A stretch of DNA of 8,621 nucleotides from Fibrobacterota bacterium (GTDB lineage: Bacteria; Fibrobacterota; Chitinivibrionia; Chitinivibrionales; Chitinispirillaceae). This document shows, one piece after another, positions 1 through 4,975 of this stretch. The position numbers and the translations under genes were made by a program. The notes under the pieces are model-generated. The model did no database searches. It saw nothing but the letters and a program-made list of their open reading frames with translations, and was not told the DNA's origin. The stretch is taken from NCBI GenBank assembly GCA_023436205.1, contig JAEZKC010000017.1, positions 1 through 8,621 on the forward strand, read 5' to 3'. Every line of letters begins with the position of its first letter. The first letter of the stretch is position 1.

Positions 1-35
1 TGTCCTCTGTCCTCTGTCCTCTGTCCTCTGTCCTC
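1..35. repeat. Perfect heptamer tandem array (TGTCCTC)x5
   Basis: Five exact copies of TGTCCTC run from the first base of the window to position 35 and stop exactly where the minus-strand cysE stop codon (36-38) begins. The array may continue to the left of the window. Read on the cysE strand it is (GAGGACA)n immediately 3' of the stop. It resembles, in composition and unit length, the degenerate CTCTGCG-like arrays at 3720-3769, 3941-3968 and 4729-4747. No role is evident; a slippage-prone intergenic repeat is the simplest reading. Confidence 0.95.
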
Positions 36-947
36 TTACTTCTCTCCCTTAGCTTTCTCATACTCCTGATTATACACATGCTGCCCCGGCGCAACCGACT
101 TGGTTATCCAGGTGTTTCCACCTATGATGGCACCTTTTCCGATAACCGTCTTACCGCCAAGAATGGTGGCGTTGGCATAGATAATCACGTCATCTTCTAT
201 ATCCGGATGGCGCTTCTGCCCGGTTCTGGGATTGCCTTCCTTGTCGAAAGGCGAAAGTGCACCCAGTGTGACACCCTGGTAGATCTTCACATTGCTGCCG
301 ATCTTGCAGGTTTCCCCGATGACTACACCGGTACCGTGATCAATGAAAAAACGGGGGCCGATGTCTGCTCCGGGGTGGATATCTATCCCGGTGCGGGAGT
401 GAGCGCGTTCAGACAATATTCTGGGGATAATGGGCACATCCAGTTCATAGAGCTGATGAGCGATTCTGTAGGTGGCAACCGCTTCCACAAAAGGGTAGCT
501 CAATATGATTTCATCGAAGAAACGTGCAGCAGGATCGCCCTCCTGAGCCGCTTTGATATCCTGAAGCAGCGTGGCCCTAATATCCGGAAGCGATTCGATG
601 AGGCTCACCAGAGATTTCTGCGCGCGGTCTTCACAATTGCATTTCTTGCAATTGTCCTTCTTGCAGCGATACTTGAACACTTCACGAATATGCTTGCCCA
701 GCCGGAAACTGATATGGCGAAGCATGTCTGCCAGGAAGAAATTCACGTCTGATTTGGTGACTTTCTCCTTGCTATAGTACCCGGGAAAAAGCACCGCCAG
801 AATATCATCCAGTATTTCATATATATCATTTCTGCCGGCCAGATCGAGGCCATCATCGATTCTGCAGTCTAGATTGTCGCTGAAATCCTGTTCGAGTCGA
901 TCAACAATCTGCGGTAATCTTTCATTCATCCACTGAGTAAGATTCAT
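36..947 (-). CDS. cysE: Serine O-acetyltransferase (long form, cysteine-cluster variant)
   Basis: A 303-residue cytoplasmic enzyme predicted to transfer acetyl from acetyl-CoA to L-serine, giving O-acetylserine for cysteine synthesis. The C-terminal half (about residues 185-290) is a left-handed beta-helix of hexapeptide repeats. It contains the DHGTGVVIGET catalytic segment with Asp203-His204, the QGVTLG turn, and His247 in the KRHP segment, matching the second conserved His of CysE. The N-terminal alpha-helical domain is longer than in E. coli CysE (273 residues). It carries an unusual cluster, Cys95, Cys100, Cys103 and Cys105, which looks capable of binding metal. The protein ends in ...AKGEK and lacks the C-terminal Ile that E. 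coli CysE inserts into CysK, so a classical cysteine synthase complex is doubtful. It lies 12 bp downstream of metA. Its TAAAGG Shine-Dalgarno overlaps the metA stop, suggesting translational coupling. Family assignment is secure; the Cys-cluster function is inference. Confidence 0.95.
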   Translation of the reverse strand: MNLTQWMNERLPQIVDRLEQDFSDNLDCRIDDGLDLAGRNDIYEILDDILAVLFPGYYSKEKVTKSDVNFFLADMLRHISFRLGKHIREVFKYRCKKDNCKKCNCEDRAQKSLVSLIESLPDIRATLLQDIKAAQEGDPAARFFDEIILSYPFVEAVATYRIAHQLYELDVPIIPRILSERAHSRTGIDIHPGADIGPRFFIDHGTGVVIGETCKIGSNVKIYQGVTLGALSPFDKEGNPRTGQKRHPDIEDDVIIYANATILGGKTVIGKGAIIGGNTWITKSVAPGQHVYNQEYEKAKGEK

Positions 948-959
948 ACTGCCAGACCT

Positions 960-1853
960 TTAATACGAAGTTGTTTCATGGATGAACTTTATCCACTGGG
1001 AGAAGAACTCGGTACGATGTGAACGCCATGTGTTGACCGGATTCTTCAAATCCAGATTTCTGGGCGGCTCCACGTCTGTTCGACCCTTGCCCTGATCCCG
1101 CTGATACTCTTCGATAAGCCGTCTGGGTTCGTACTCAGGGTGGCCCAGATGAATCAGGAAGCGCTTGTCGGTACTTTCAAAAATGGTGTACCCGGCATCT
1201 TTGGCGTGAGCGAGCAGATGCACGTTGCCCTTGTCCCGCTCAAGCTCCAGAATATCATCGGGAATGCCTGAGTGGCGGCTCTGAGCACACCAGAATACAT
1301 CATCCATCTCTCCGGTCACCCGGTGTTCGCGATCGAGATTCACCGTTTCATATACACCGAAGATCTTTTTATCGTAGACTACCTTGTCGATATCAAGGAA
1401 TTTGGCCAGTGCCAAACCACCCCAGCAGATCCCCAGAGTGGAAGAAACATTGTTTCTTGCATACTTGAGGATACGTTTCACCTCTTCCCAGTAGATCACC
1501 TCTTCGAAGGGGATCTCCTCAACCGGGGCACCAGTGACAATGAGGCCGTCGAGGTGCTGCTTGGCGACCGCTTCCTCAAAGGGCACATACAGTTTTTCAA
1601 GGTGCGACTGGTCGCTGCTGTTGTATTTGTGGGTTTTCAGACGGATCCATACAGGCTCAATCTGCAGAACCGACCTTCCCAGAGGGTGCAGAAGGCTGAA
1701 TTCGTATGTCTCGGCTTTGGGCATGATATTGAGAATGCCGACTCTGAGAGCCCTTATATCCTCCCTGAGAGCCTCTTCCTGAGTAACACACTGAACTTTA
1801 CTGCTCTCAAGAGCACTTACCCCGTGGTAGTCCTTGGGTACAACTATTGTCAT
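960..1853 (-). CDS. metA: Homoserine O-acetyltransferase, MetA/HTS family
   Basis: A 297-residue member of the class-I glutamine-amidotransferase-like MetA family, catalysing the first committed step of methionine synthesis by acylating the hydroxyl of homoserine. The catalytic triad is visible: Cys143 in GICWGG, His238 and Glu240 in HLGHPEY. Lys46 in NIMPKAE corresponds to the conserved oxyanion-region lysine. The acyl-donor position (TGAPVE, residue Glu112, equivalent to 111 in the family) is Glu as in the Bacillus cereus enzyme, which uses acetyl-CoA; succinyl-CoA enzymes such as E. coli MetA have Gly. The product is therefore predicted to be O-acetylhomoserine despite the historical name homoserine O-succinyltransferase. 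The ATG at 1853 gives the usual family N-terminus; AAAGGG about 8 nt upstream is a plausible Shine-Dalgarno. It is the promoter-proximal gene of a metA-cysE operon, so both acetylated sulfur acceptors are made from one transcript. No SAM riboswitch was recognised upstream. Confidence 0.95.
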   Translation of the reverse strand: MTIVVPKDYHGVSALESSKVQCVTQEEALREDIRALRVGILNIMPKAETYEFSLLHPLGRSVLQIEPVWIRLKTHKYNSSDQSHLEKLYVPFEEAVAKQHLDGLIVTGAPVEEIPFEEVIYWEEVKRILKYARNNVSSTLGICWGGLALAKFLDIDKVVYDKKIFGVYETVNLDREHRVTGEMDDVFWCAQSRHSGIPDDILELERDKGNVHLLAHAKDAGYTIFESTDKRFLIHLGHPEYEPRRLIEEYQRDQGKGRTDVEPPRNLDLKNPVNTWRSHRTEFFSQWIKFIHETTSY

Positions 1854-2143
1854 TTCCTCTACCCTTTTAAACTTTTGAAAAGGCGAAAGAACCTGGACCT
1901 TAATCCCAGAACTCCGCGCCGAAACCAGTGCGGACTGCTAAAAATAATAAAAATATTTGGTTCAAGGGATCTAATCTGTTCCAAAGGGATGTTTTTTCCC
2001 CTGAAGTCCGGACTTTGCAAAGAGAGTACGGATGATGAGCGGGTTTGTTTCAACAGAGATATGAGCAAACGAATTCCACAACAGATAAGGAGCTAATCAC
2101 TTTTTGCTTGAATATATACGATAATTGGTCGTATTTTGATTAT
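1854..2143. promoter_or_regulatory. Divergent control region between metA and vapB-like gene
   Basis: This 290-bp non-coding stretch separates the minus-strand metA start from the plus-strand antitoxin start. Three ordered signals are visible. First, an inverted repeat CCTTTT/AAAAGG lies at about 1863-1884, next to metA. Second, two near-direct repeats, GGTTCAAGGGAT (1959-1970) and GTTCCAAAGGGAT (1978-1990), end exactly 20 bp apart. Third, there is a perfect 12-bp palindrome, AAGTCCGGACTT, at 2004-2015. These could be operators for the methionine-cysteine operon or for the toxin pair, but no regulator can be assigned. I could not fix a convincing sigma70 promoter for either direction. I looked for the SAM-I riboswitch core on the metA strand and did not find it. 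Confidence 0.5.
2004..2015. promoter_or_regulatory. Perfect 12-bp palindrome, candidate operator
   Basis: AAGTCCGGACTT is its own reverse complement and lies about 150 bp upstream of metA and 130 bp upstream of the antitoxin. Flanking bases do not extend the symmetry. A dimeric repressor site is plausible but unproven. Confidence 0.4.
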
Positions 2144-2362
2144 ATGAAAGTAACAGCACTAATACCCGATGAAATTGTTAATGAAGTAAAAGAGCTCACT
2201 CATGGTAAAAATATAACTGAAAGTTTAATTCTTGCCCTATCAGAGTGGATCAAAATGCAGAAGCTGAAGCAATTAAAGGAAAAAATCAAATCTAATCCAT
2301 TATCCTTTCAAAAGGGATTTTCAGCTGATTCAGTGAGATCGATAAACAGAAAAACATCATGA
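2144..2362 (+). CDS. VapB-like antitoxin of a type II toxin-antitoxin pair
   Basis: A 72-residue protein predicted to bind and neutralise the PIN-domain toxin encoded next to it and to repress the shared operon. The N-terminus MKVTALIPDEIVNEVKEL has the short beta-strand-then-helix look of ribbon-helix-helix VapB antitoxins (DUF2191-like). It is followed by a helix (TESLILALSEWIKMQKLKQL) and a charged, probably disordered toxin-binding tail. The frame is open back to 2045, but the ATG at 2144 restores the family N-terminus; the longer version adds 33 residues that do not resemble the family, and AAGGAG at 2087-2092 is too far from any usable start. The Shine-Dalgarno before 2144 is weak. The stop overlaps the toxin start by 4 bp (ATGA), the usual arrangement for such pairs. 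The coding sequence is visibly AT-richer than metA-cysE. Subfamily assignment is by appearance only. Confidence 0.8.
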   Translation: MKVTALIPDEIVNEVKELTHGKNITESLILALSEWIKMQKLKQLKEKIKSNPLSFQKGFSADSVRSINRKTS

Positions 2363-2739
2363 TCATAATAGATACTTCTGTTTGGATAGAATTCTTTCGT
2401 GGAAATCAGCCGTATTTTGATCAGGTTTCAGAGTTGATTGACAATAATGAAATAATTGGTTTAAGCCCTGTTTTTGGAGAGTTGTTGCAAGGTGCAAAAA
2501 ACAAGAACGAAAGATCAATAATTACAGATTTTTGGATTAATATTTTCAAAATCGATGAAGACGATCTTTTTATCCATGCAGGAGCAGAATCAAGCAGATC
2601 CAAGTGGTTAAATAAAGGTGTCGGTCTAATAGATAGCGTAATTATCACTGCAGCAAAAAGCTCAACAGCCTTTATATGGTCTTTAGATAAAAAGCTAATA
2701 AACCTCTTAAAAAAAGAGGAAAAATATACTCCCTCTTAA
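2359..2739 (+). CDS. vapC: PIN-domain ribonuclease toxin, VapC family
   Basis: A 126-residue PIN-domain protein, the full usual length of VapC toxins, which are Mg2+/Mn2+-dependent endoribonucleases that typically cleave tRNA or 23S rRNA loops. The four acidic metal-binding positions are all present: Asp5 in IIIDTSVWIEFF, Glu41 in GELLQG, Asp92 in GLIDSVI and Asp110 in SLDKKL. The active site therefore looks intact and the toxin probably functional. The ATG overlaps the antitoxin stop by 4 bp, so translation is coupled. AT-rich composition and isolated position between biosynthesis genes and repeat-laden spacer suggest horizontal arrival. The RNA target cannot be told from sequence. The 3' end holds three mutually complementary hexamers that could fold as alternative hairpins. 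Confidence 0.92.
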   Translation: MIIIDTSVWIEFFRGNQPYFDQVSELIDNNEIIGLSPVFGELLQGAKNKNERSIITDFWINIFKIDEDDLFIHAGAESSRSKWLNKGVGLIDSVIITAAKSSTAFIWSLDKKLINLLKKEEKYTPS

Positions 2740-2756
2740 AATTCTGAAAACCCAAT

Positions 2757-2786
2757 GGGACATATCTAAAAAATAAAGATATTCCC
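2757..2786 (+). terminator. Possible terminator hairpin after vapBC
   Basis: GGGA-c-ATATCT pairs with AGATAT-TCCC around a 9-nt A-rich loop, giving a ten-pair stem with one bulged C, 18 bp after the toxin stop. It is followed by TTCTCT rather than a run of T, so as an intrinsic terminator it is weak. Confidence 0.35.
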
Positions 2787-3000
2787 TTCTCTGAATATGA
2801 AGCCAAACCATCATTTTTTCCTCACCTCTGTGTTAAAAAAACCTACCCAATTTGAGACCCGACGATAGATAAGAGGCATGCTACAATCACTCATTAAGGA
2901 TAATAGGGACAAAAATATGTCGTCCCTACCATCCTTTACATCCTACGTAGCAGACTACTACGGAGTACGAGTGCACGAAGACGTGCTTCGGAAGGCAGGC

Positions 3001-3073
3001 GGGACGAGGAGGATTCACGGTTGTTTCATGTGGCTATAAATATTTGATCCCTACGGGACCACGGATATAAAAC
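3001..3073 (-). repeat. Dispersed ~74-bp repeat, copy 1
   Basis: This segment matches 4894-4968 over its whole length, with roughly five mismatches and two single-base gaps by hand alignment. The 26-bp core from TATAAATATTTG to CTACGGGACC is identical in the two copies. It contains ATCCCTACGGGAC (3047-3059), a one-mismatch version of the palindromic 13-mer seen four more times near 4758-4953. On the minus strand it begins about 50 bp after the stop of the exported-protein gene. It may be a REP-like or small mobile repeat. Confidence 0.85.
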
Positions 3074-3122
3074 CCGAATCATTTGAAACACCCAAGTGTG
3101 TCTCTTCTCCTCTAAAGCGAAG

Positions 3123-3509
3123 CTATAGTCTCTGCGACCTGCTTTGCTGGCTCTGGTAAATCGACGTATCGGCATCGGGAGTTCCGGAGATTAATACCCG
3201 GAAGGGTGAATAGCCCCATTTGCCACTCTCCAGCTTGCGGATACCGTTCCGATATTGGGCAGTGTCTTTGTATACAATGGAACCAACAATTGGATTATCC
3301 CACCCCCAGTATTCATGAGCCACTATCCCCACCGGCCGCCAATACTGGTCATAACTAAAGATATGCAGAAGCGGATAGTCACCAGTAAATCTCTTCTCCA
3401 ACAAATGGGAGCTCTCGATATTGTGACAGCCTGCAGGTACATCAGCCCAGCTTACCCCAATAACTGTGATAGCCGATACAATAAGAGAGAACGACACGAA
3501 TCGGTTCAT
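3123..3509 (-). CDS. Small secreted protein of unknown function
   Basis: A 128-residue protein I do not recognise. Residues 1-22 are a convincing Sec signal peptide: a short basic start (MNR), a hydrophobic core and a VSWA cleavage site before DVPAG. The mature part is about 106 residues, rich in Trp and Tyr (DQYWRPVG and HEYWGWDNP segments around 53-72), and has a single cysteine, Cys28. PAGC at 25-28 is a poor lipobox, so periplasmic or outer export is more likely than lipidation. The aromatic, Gly-containing core looks like a small beta-rich domain. The ATG at 3509 is preceded by a strong AAGGGGG Shine-Dalgarno 4 nt upstream, which supports real translation. It stands alone between two long spacers, transcribed in the same direction as the hydrolase gene 495 bp upstream. 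Function is unknown. Confidence 0.75.
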   Translation of the reverse strand: MNRFVSFSLIVSAITVIGVSWADVPAGCHNIESSHLLEKRFTGDYPLLHIFSYDQYWRPVGIVAHEYWGWDNPIVGSIVYKDTAQYRNGIRKLESGKWGYSPFRVLISGTPDADTSIYQSQQSRSQRL

Positions 3510-3719
3510 ACTACCCCCTTCGGTAAAGATGATGAATAAGTTTTACTGGGACGCTGCTTTAGAATTAAATGGATGAGAACAGCCTGTTATAAGAGCAACT
3601 TTCTATCCATAGGCAATCTGTGAATTTCGCGGCAGGAACTGCGAACTCGACTAAGCTTCAGTTATTACCAAAATGATAAGGAGGAGAAAAAAAGCGTGAG
3701 AGGAGGGATTTTCTTCTTA

Positions 3720-3769
3720 CCTCTGTGTCTTGCCTCTGCGTTCTCTGCGCCCTCTGTCCCCCTCCGTGG
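3720..3769 (+). repeat. Degenerate CTCTGCG-like array
   Basis: Five imperfect units run head to tail: CCTCTGTGT, CCTCTGCGT, CTCTGCGC, CCTCTGTCC and CCTCCGTGG. The unit is 8-10 bp, so this is not a clean microsatellite. The sequence just before and into it (ATTTTCTTCTTACCTCTGTG) closely matches 2813-2832 upstream, showing that the family occurs more than once. Confidence 0.7.
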
Positions 3770-3940
3770 AAACTACTTAGGAGGACGGACGTTAAAAAGA
3801 GTTGTCCTATTTGAAACGAGGCTGTGTTTGGGGGACATATCCGTTCGGCATTTTGCTTTTCTCTTTCGACCTTAGATCACTAAATGCGCCAGTTTCTTTT
3901 TAGATGGAGCATTCTCTTGAAAGAACAGGAAAAGTTGAAA

Positions 3941-3968
3941 CGCAGAGGTCAGTAGAGGTCGCAGAGGC
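3941..3968 (-). repeat. Inverted copy of CTCTGCG-like array
   Basis: Read on the minus strand this gives GCCTCTGCG, ACCTCTACTG and ACCTCTGCG, the same motif as 3720-3769 in opposite orientation, about 170 bp away. It begins 36 bp downstream of the hydrolase stop codon. Confidence 0.65.
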
Positions 3969-4004
3969 TTCCCACATACTCTGAGATTATTTTTTCAAAT
4001 CACT

Positions 4005-4721
4005 TTAAATTTGATCGTTCAGCATTGCCTGAATATCACCCTCAACTATTCCCCCATGATAGCAGATAATTCTCTGTGGTGCAAGGTCTCGAATTTTCCT
4101 GATACTCTCAACGCTGGTTTCAGGATCAAGAGTAAATTGAGGGTTTGCAATTACCAGCACCCCGTTTTCCGCCGCCAGAGCATCACCGGTGATTAATGTA
4201 TGGTCATCTTCACAAAAAAGCGAAATATGCCCCGGAGTATGTCCCGGGGTGGAGATAACTCTCAGGCCTGGAATGATATAATCTCCATCTTTAACTGTTT
4301 GGTCGACCTTGCTATCCTGTATTGTCTTTATATAATCTGCAAACTGAATCCCGAATTGCAGCTCATCTCCAGTGAGCGTCTTATTAAGTTCTTCCGCCTG
4401 GATCAGCCGTAAGGACTTTTTTTGACCTTCGATATAAGGAGCCTCAATCTCGGAGGAAATCACGATCAGGTTTCGATTTCGTTCTCTCAATTCAGACAAG
4501 GAACCCCTGTGATCGTGATCATGGTGAGTAATCACGATTTTTGTAATGTCATCGACGGAGAAACCATTTTTGTTCAATTCGCTATTAATCTGTTCAACCT
4601 GACCAGGATAACCTGCATCACACAGCACCAGTTCGGAATCGTCGAAAACTATGACAGGGTGGGCAATTATGTTCAGTGAACCGATAGTTTGAGAAAGGGT
4701 TAGTATTTTGGTGAATGGCAT
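4005..4721 (-). CDS. Metallo-beta-lactamase-fold hydrolase
   Basis: A 238-residue cytoplasmic member of the metallo-beta-lactamase superfamily, full length for a single-domain enzyme, with no signal peptide. The metal motif is ITHHDHDHRGSL at residues 64-75. Aligned on the terminal Asp70-His71 it reads His66-x-Asp68-x-Asp70-His71, so the second His of the usual HxHxDH is Asp, as in YflN-like relatives. Other ligands are present: His165 in TPGHTPGH, Asp180 in TGDAL and His222 in CYHGG. The substrate cannot be deduced; thioester, lactone or glyoxalase-type hydrolysis are all possible. The ATG at 4721 lies 8 nt from AAGAGGA (4729-4735). That Shine-Dalgarno falls inside a short CTCTTGCG/CCTTTGCG repeat, so repeat sequence seems to provide the translation signal. 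It has no close operon partner; the palindrome cluster lies directly upstream. Confidence 0.9.
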   Translation of the reverse strand: MPFTKILTLSQTIGSLNIIAHPVIVFDDSELVLCDAGYPGQVEQINSELNKNGFSVDDITKIVITHHDHDHRGSLSELRERNRNLIVISSEIEAPYIEGQKKSLRLIQAEELNKTLTGDELQFGIQFADYIKTIQDSKVDQTVKDGDYIIPGLRVISTPGHTPGHISLFCEDDHTLITGDALAAENGVLVIANPQFTLDPETSVESIRKIRDLAPQRIICYHGGIVEGDIQAMLNDQI

Positions 4722-4757
4722 GTTTTTATCCTCTTGCGTCCTTTGCGAATTTTACCT

Positions 4758-4898
4758 GTCCCGTAGGGACGTAACATTTATAGGAAAAATGCACCACGAA
4801 AGAACCTCCTTGTCCCGTAGGGACAAAATATAAAAAGGAGCGAAGATAATGGTTTGCTCCTGTGGTATTTACAATAAAATATTACGTCCCTACGGGAC
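4758..4898. repeat. Element-like segment with inverted ends
   Basis: The left end reads GTCCCGTAGGGACGTAACA. The right end, reverse-complemented, reads GTCCCGTAGGGACGTAATA, so the ends match at 18 of 19 positions and then continue into similar ATTTATAG/ATTTTATTG sequence. The 141-bp interval thus looks like a small element with terminal inverted repeats, and carries a further internal copy of the palindrome at 4812-4824. No coding capacity or clear target-site duplication is seen. A miniature element or a REP/BIME-like composite are the alternatives. Confidence 0.6.
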
Positions 4899-4968
4899 GA
4901 GGAGAGGTTTACAGTTGTTTCCTGTGGCTATAAATATTTGATCCCTACGGGACCGCGGATTATAAAAC
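4894..4968 (-). repeat. Dispersed ~74-bp repeat, copy 2
   Basis: Second copy of the repeat described at 3001-3073, in the same orientation, beginning 8 bp downstream of the stop of the broken gene at 4976. It overlaps the right end of the inverted-end segment, sharing the palindrome at 4886-4898, and contains the palindrome at 4941-4953. Confidence 0.85.
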
Positions 4969-4975
4969 TACTGAT

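Larger units (their letters stand above)
2740..3122. other. Gene-poor spacer with repeat fragments
   Basis: This 383-bp spacer holds no gene I can support. From left to right it contains a hairpin at 2757-2786, a short CCTCACCTCTGTG fragment at 2820-2832 that resembles the array beginning at 3720, an inverted pair TAGGGAC/GTCCCTA at 2904-2928, and a GC-richer hairpin-dense patch at about 2943-2990 (CGTAG/CTACG and GCACG/CGTGC stems). It ends with one copy of a ~74-bp dispersed repeat (3001-3073) and about 50 bp of plain sequence before the downstream gene's stop. A 40-codon open frame from ATG 2917 to 3039 crosses the patch, but nothing else supports it. Confidence 0.7.
3510..4004. other. Spacer with opposed degenerate repeat arrays
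   Basis: This 495-bp stretch has no supportable gene. Its centre is bracketed by a CCTCTGCG-type array on the plus strand (3720-3769) and the same motif in inverted orientation (3941-3968). That is consistent with a decayed element of about 250 bp or with independent insertions. A 59-codon frame starting at GTG 3696 behind AAGGAGG is open only because it reads through the repeat, and is not called. Confidence 0.65.
4722..4975. other. Spacer packed with GTCCC/GGGAC palindromes
   Basis: This 254-bp interval contains four copies of a 13-bp hairpin motif (4758-4770, 4812-4824, 4886-4898, 4941-4953) and almost no unexplained sequence besides AT-rich linkers. The first two copies read GTCCCGTAGGGAC; the last two read in the opposite sense, (G/A)TCCCTACGGGAC. 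The left and right halves are therefore inverted relative to each other. Spacings between copies are 54, 74 and 55 bp. Confidence 0.8.

Noticed and set aside
78..777. Plus-strand open frames opposite cysE
   Set aside because: They are shadows of the serine acetyltransferase coding strand; the minus frame carries all family motifs.
1859..2068. 69-codon minus-strand frame ending 5 bp before metA, possible leader peptide
   Set aside because: It has no Shine-Dalgarno, no run of Met or Cys codons expected of a regulatory leader, and no recognisable product. Coupling to metA cannot be excluded, but nothing supports it.
1272..2096. Long plus-strand open frame opposite metA
   Set aside because: It is antisense to a gene with an intact catalytic triad, has no plausible start signal and gives no recognisable product.
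1854..2100. SAM riboswitch upstream of metA
   Set aside because: The conserved SAM-I core is not present on the metA strand, and there is no terminator with a T run.
3696..3875. 59-codon GTG-start frame behind AAGGAGG with a signal-peptide-like beginning
   Set aside because: The hydrophobic segment is produced by reading through the CTCTGCG-type repeat, and the rest has no protein-like pattern.
4011..4679. Plus-strand open frames opposite the MBL hydrolase
   Set aside because: They are antisense to a gene with complete metal-ligand motifs and have no start signals.
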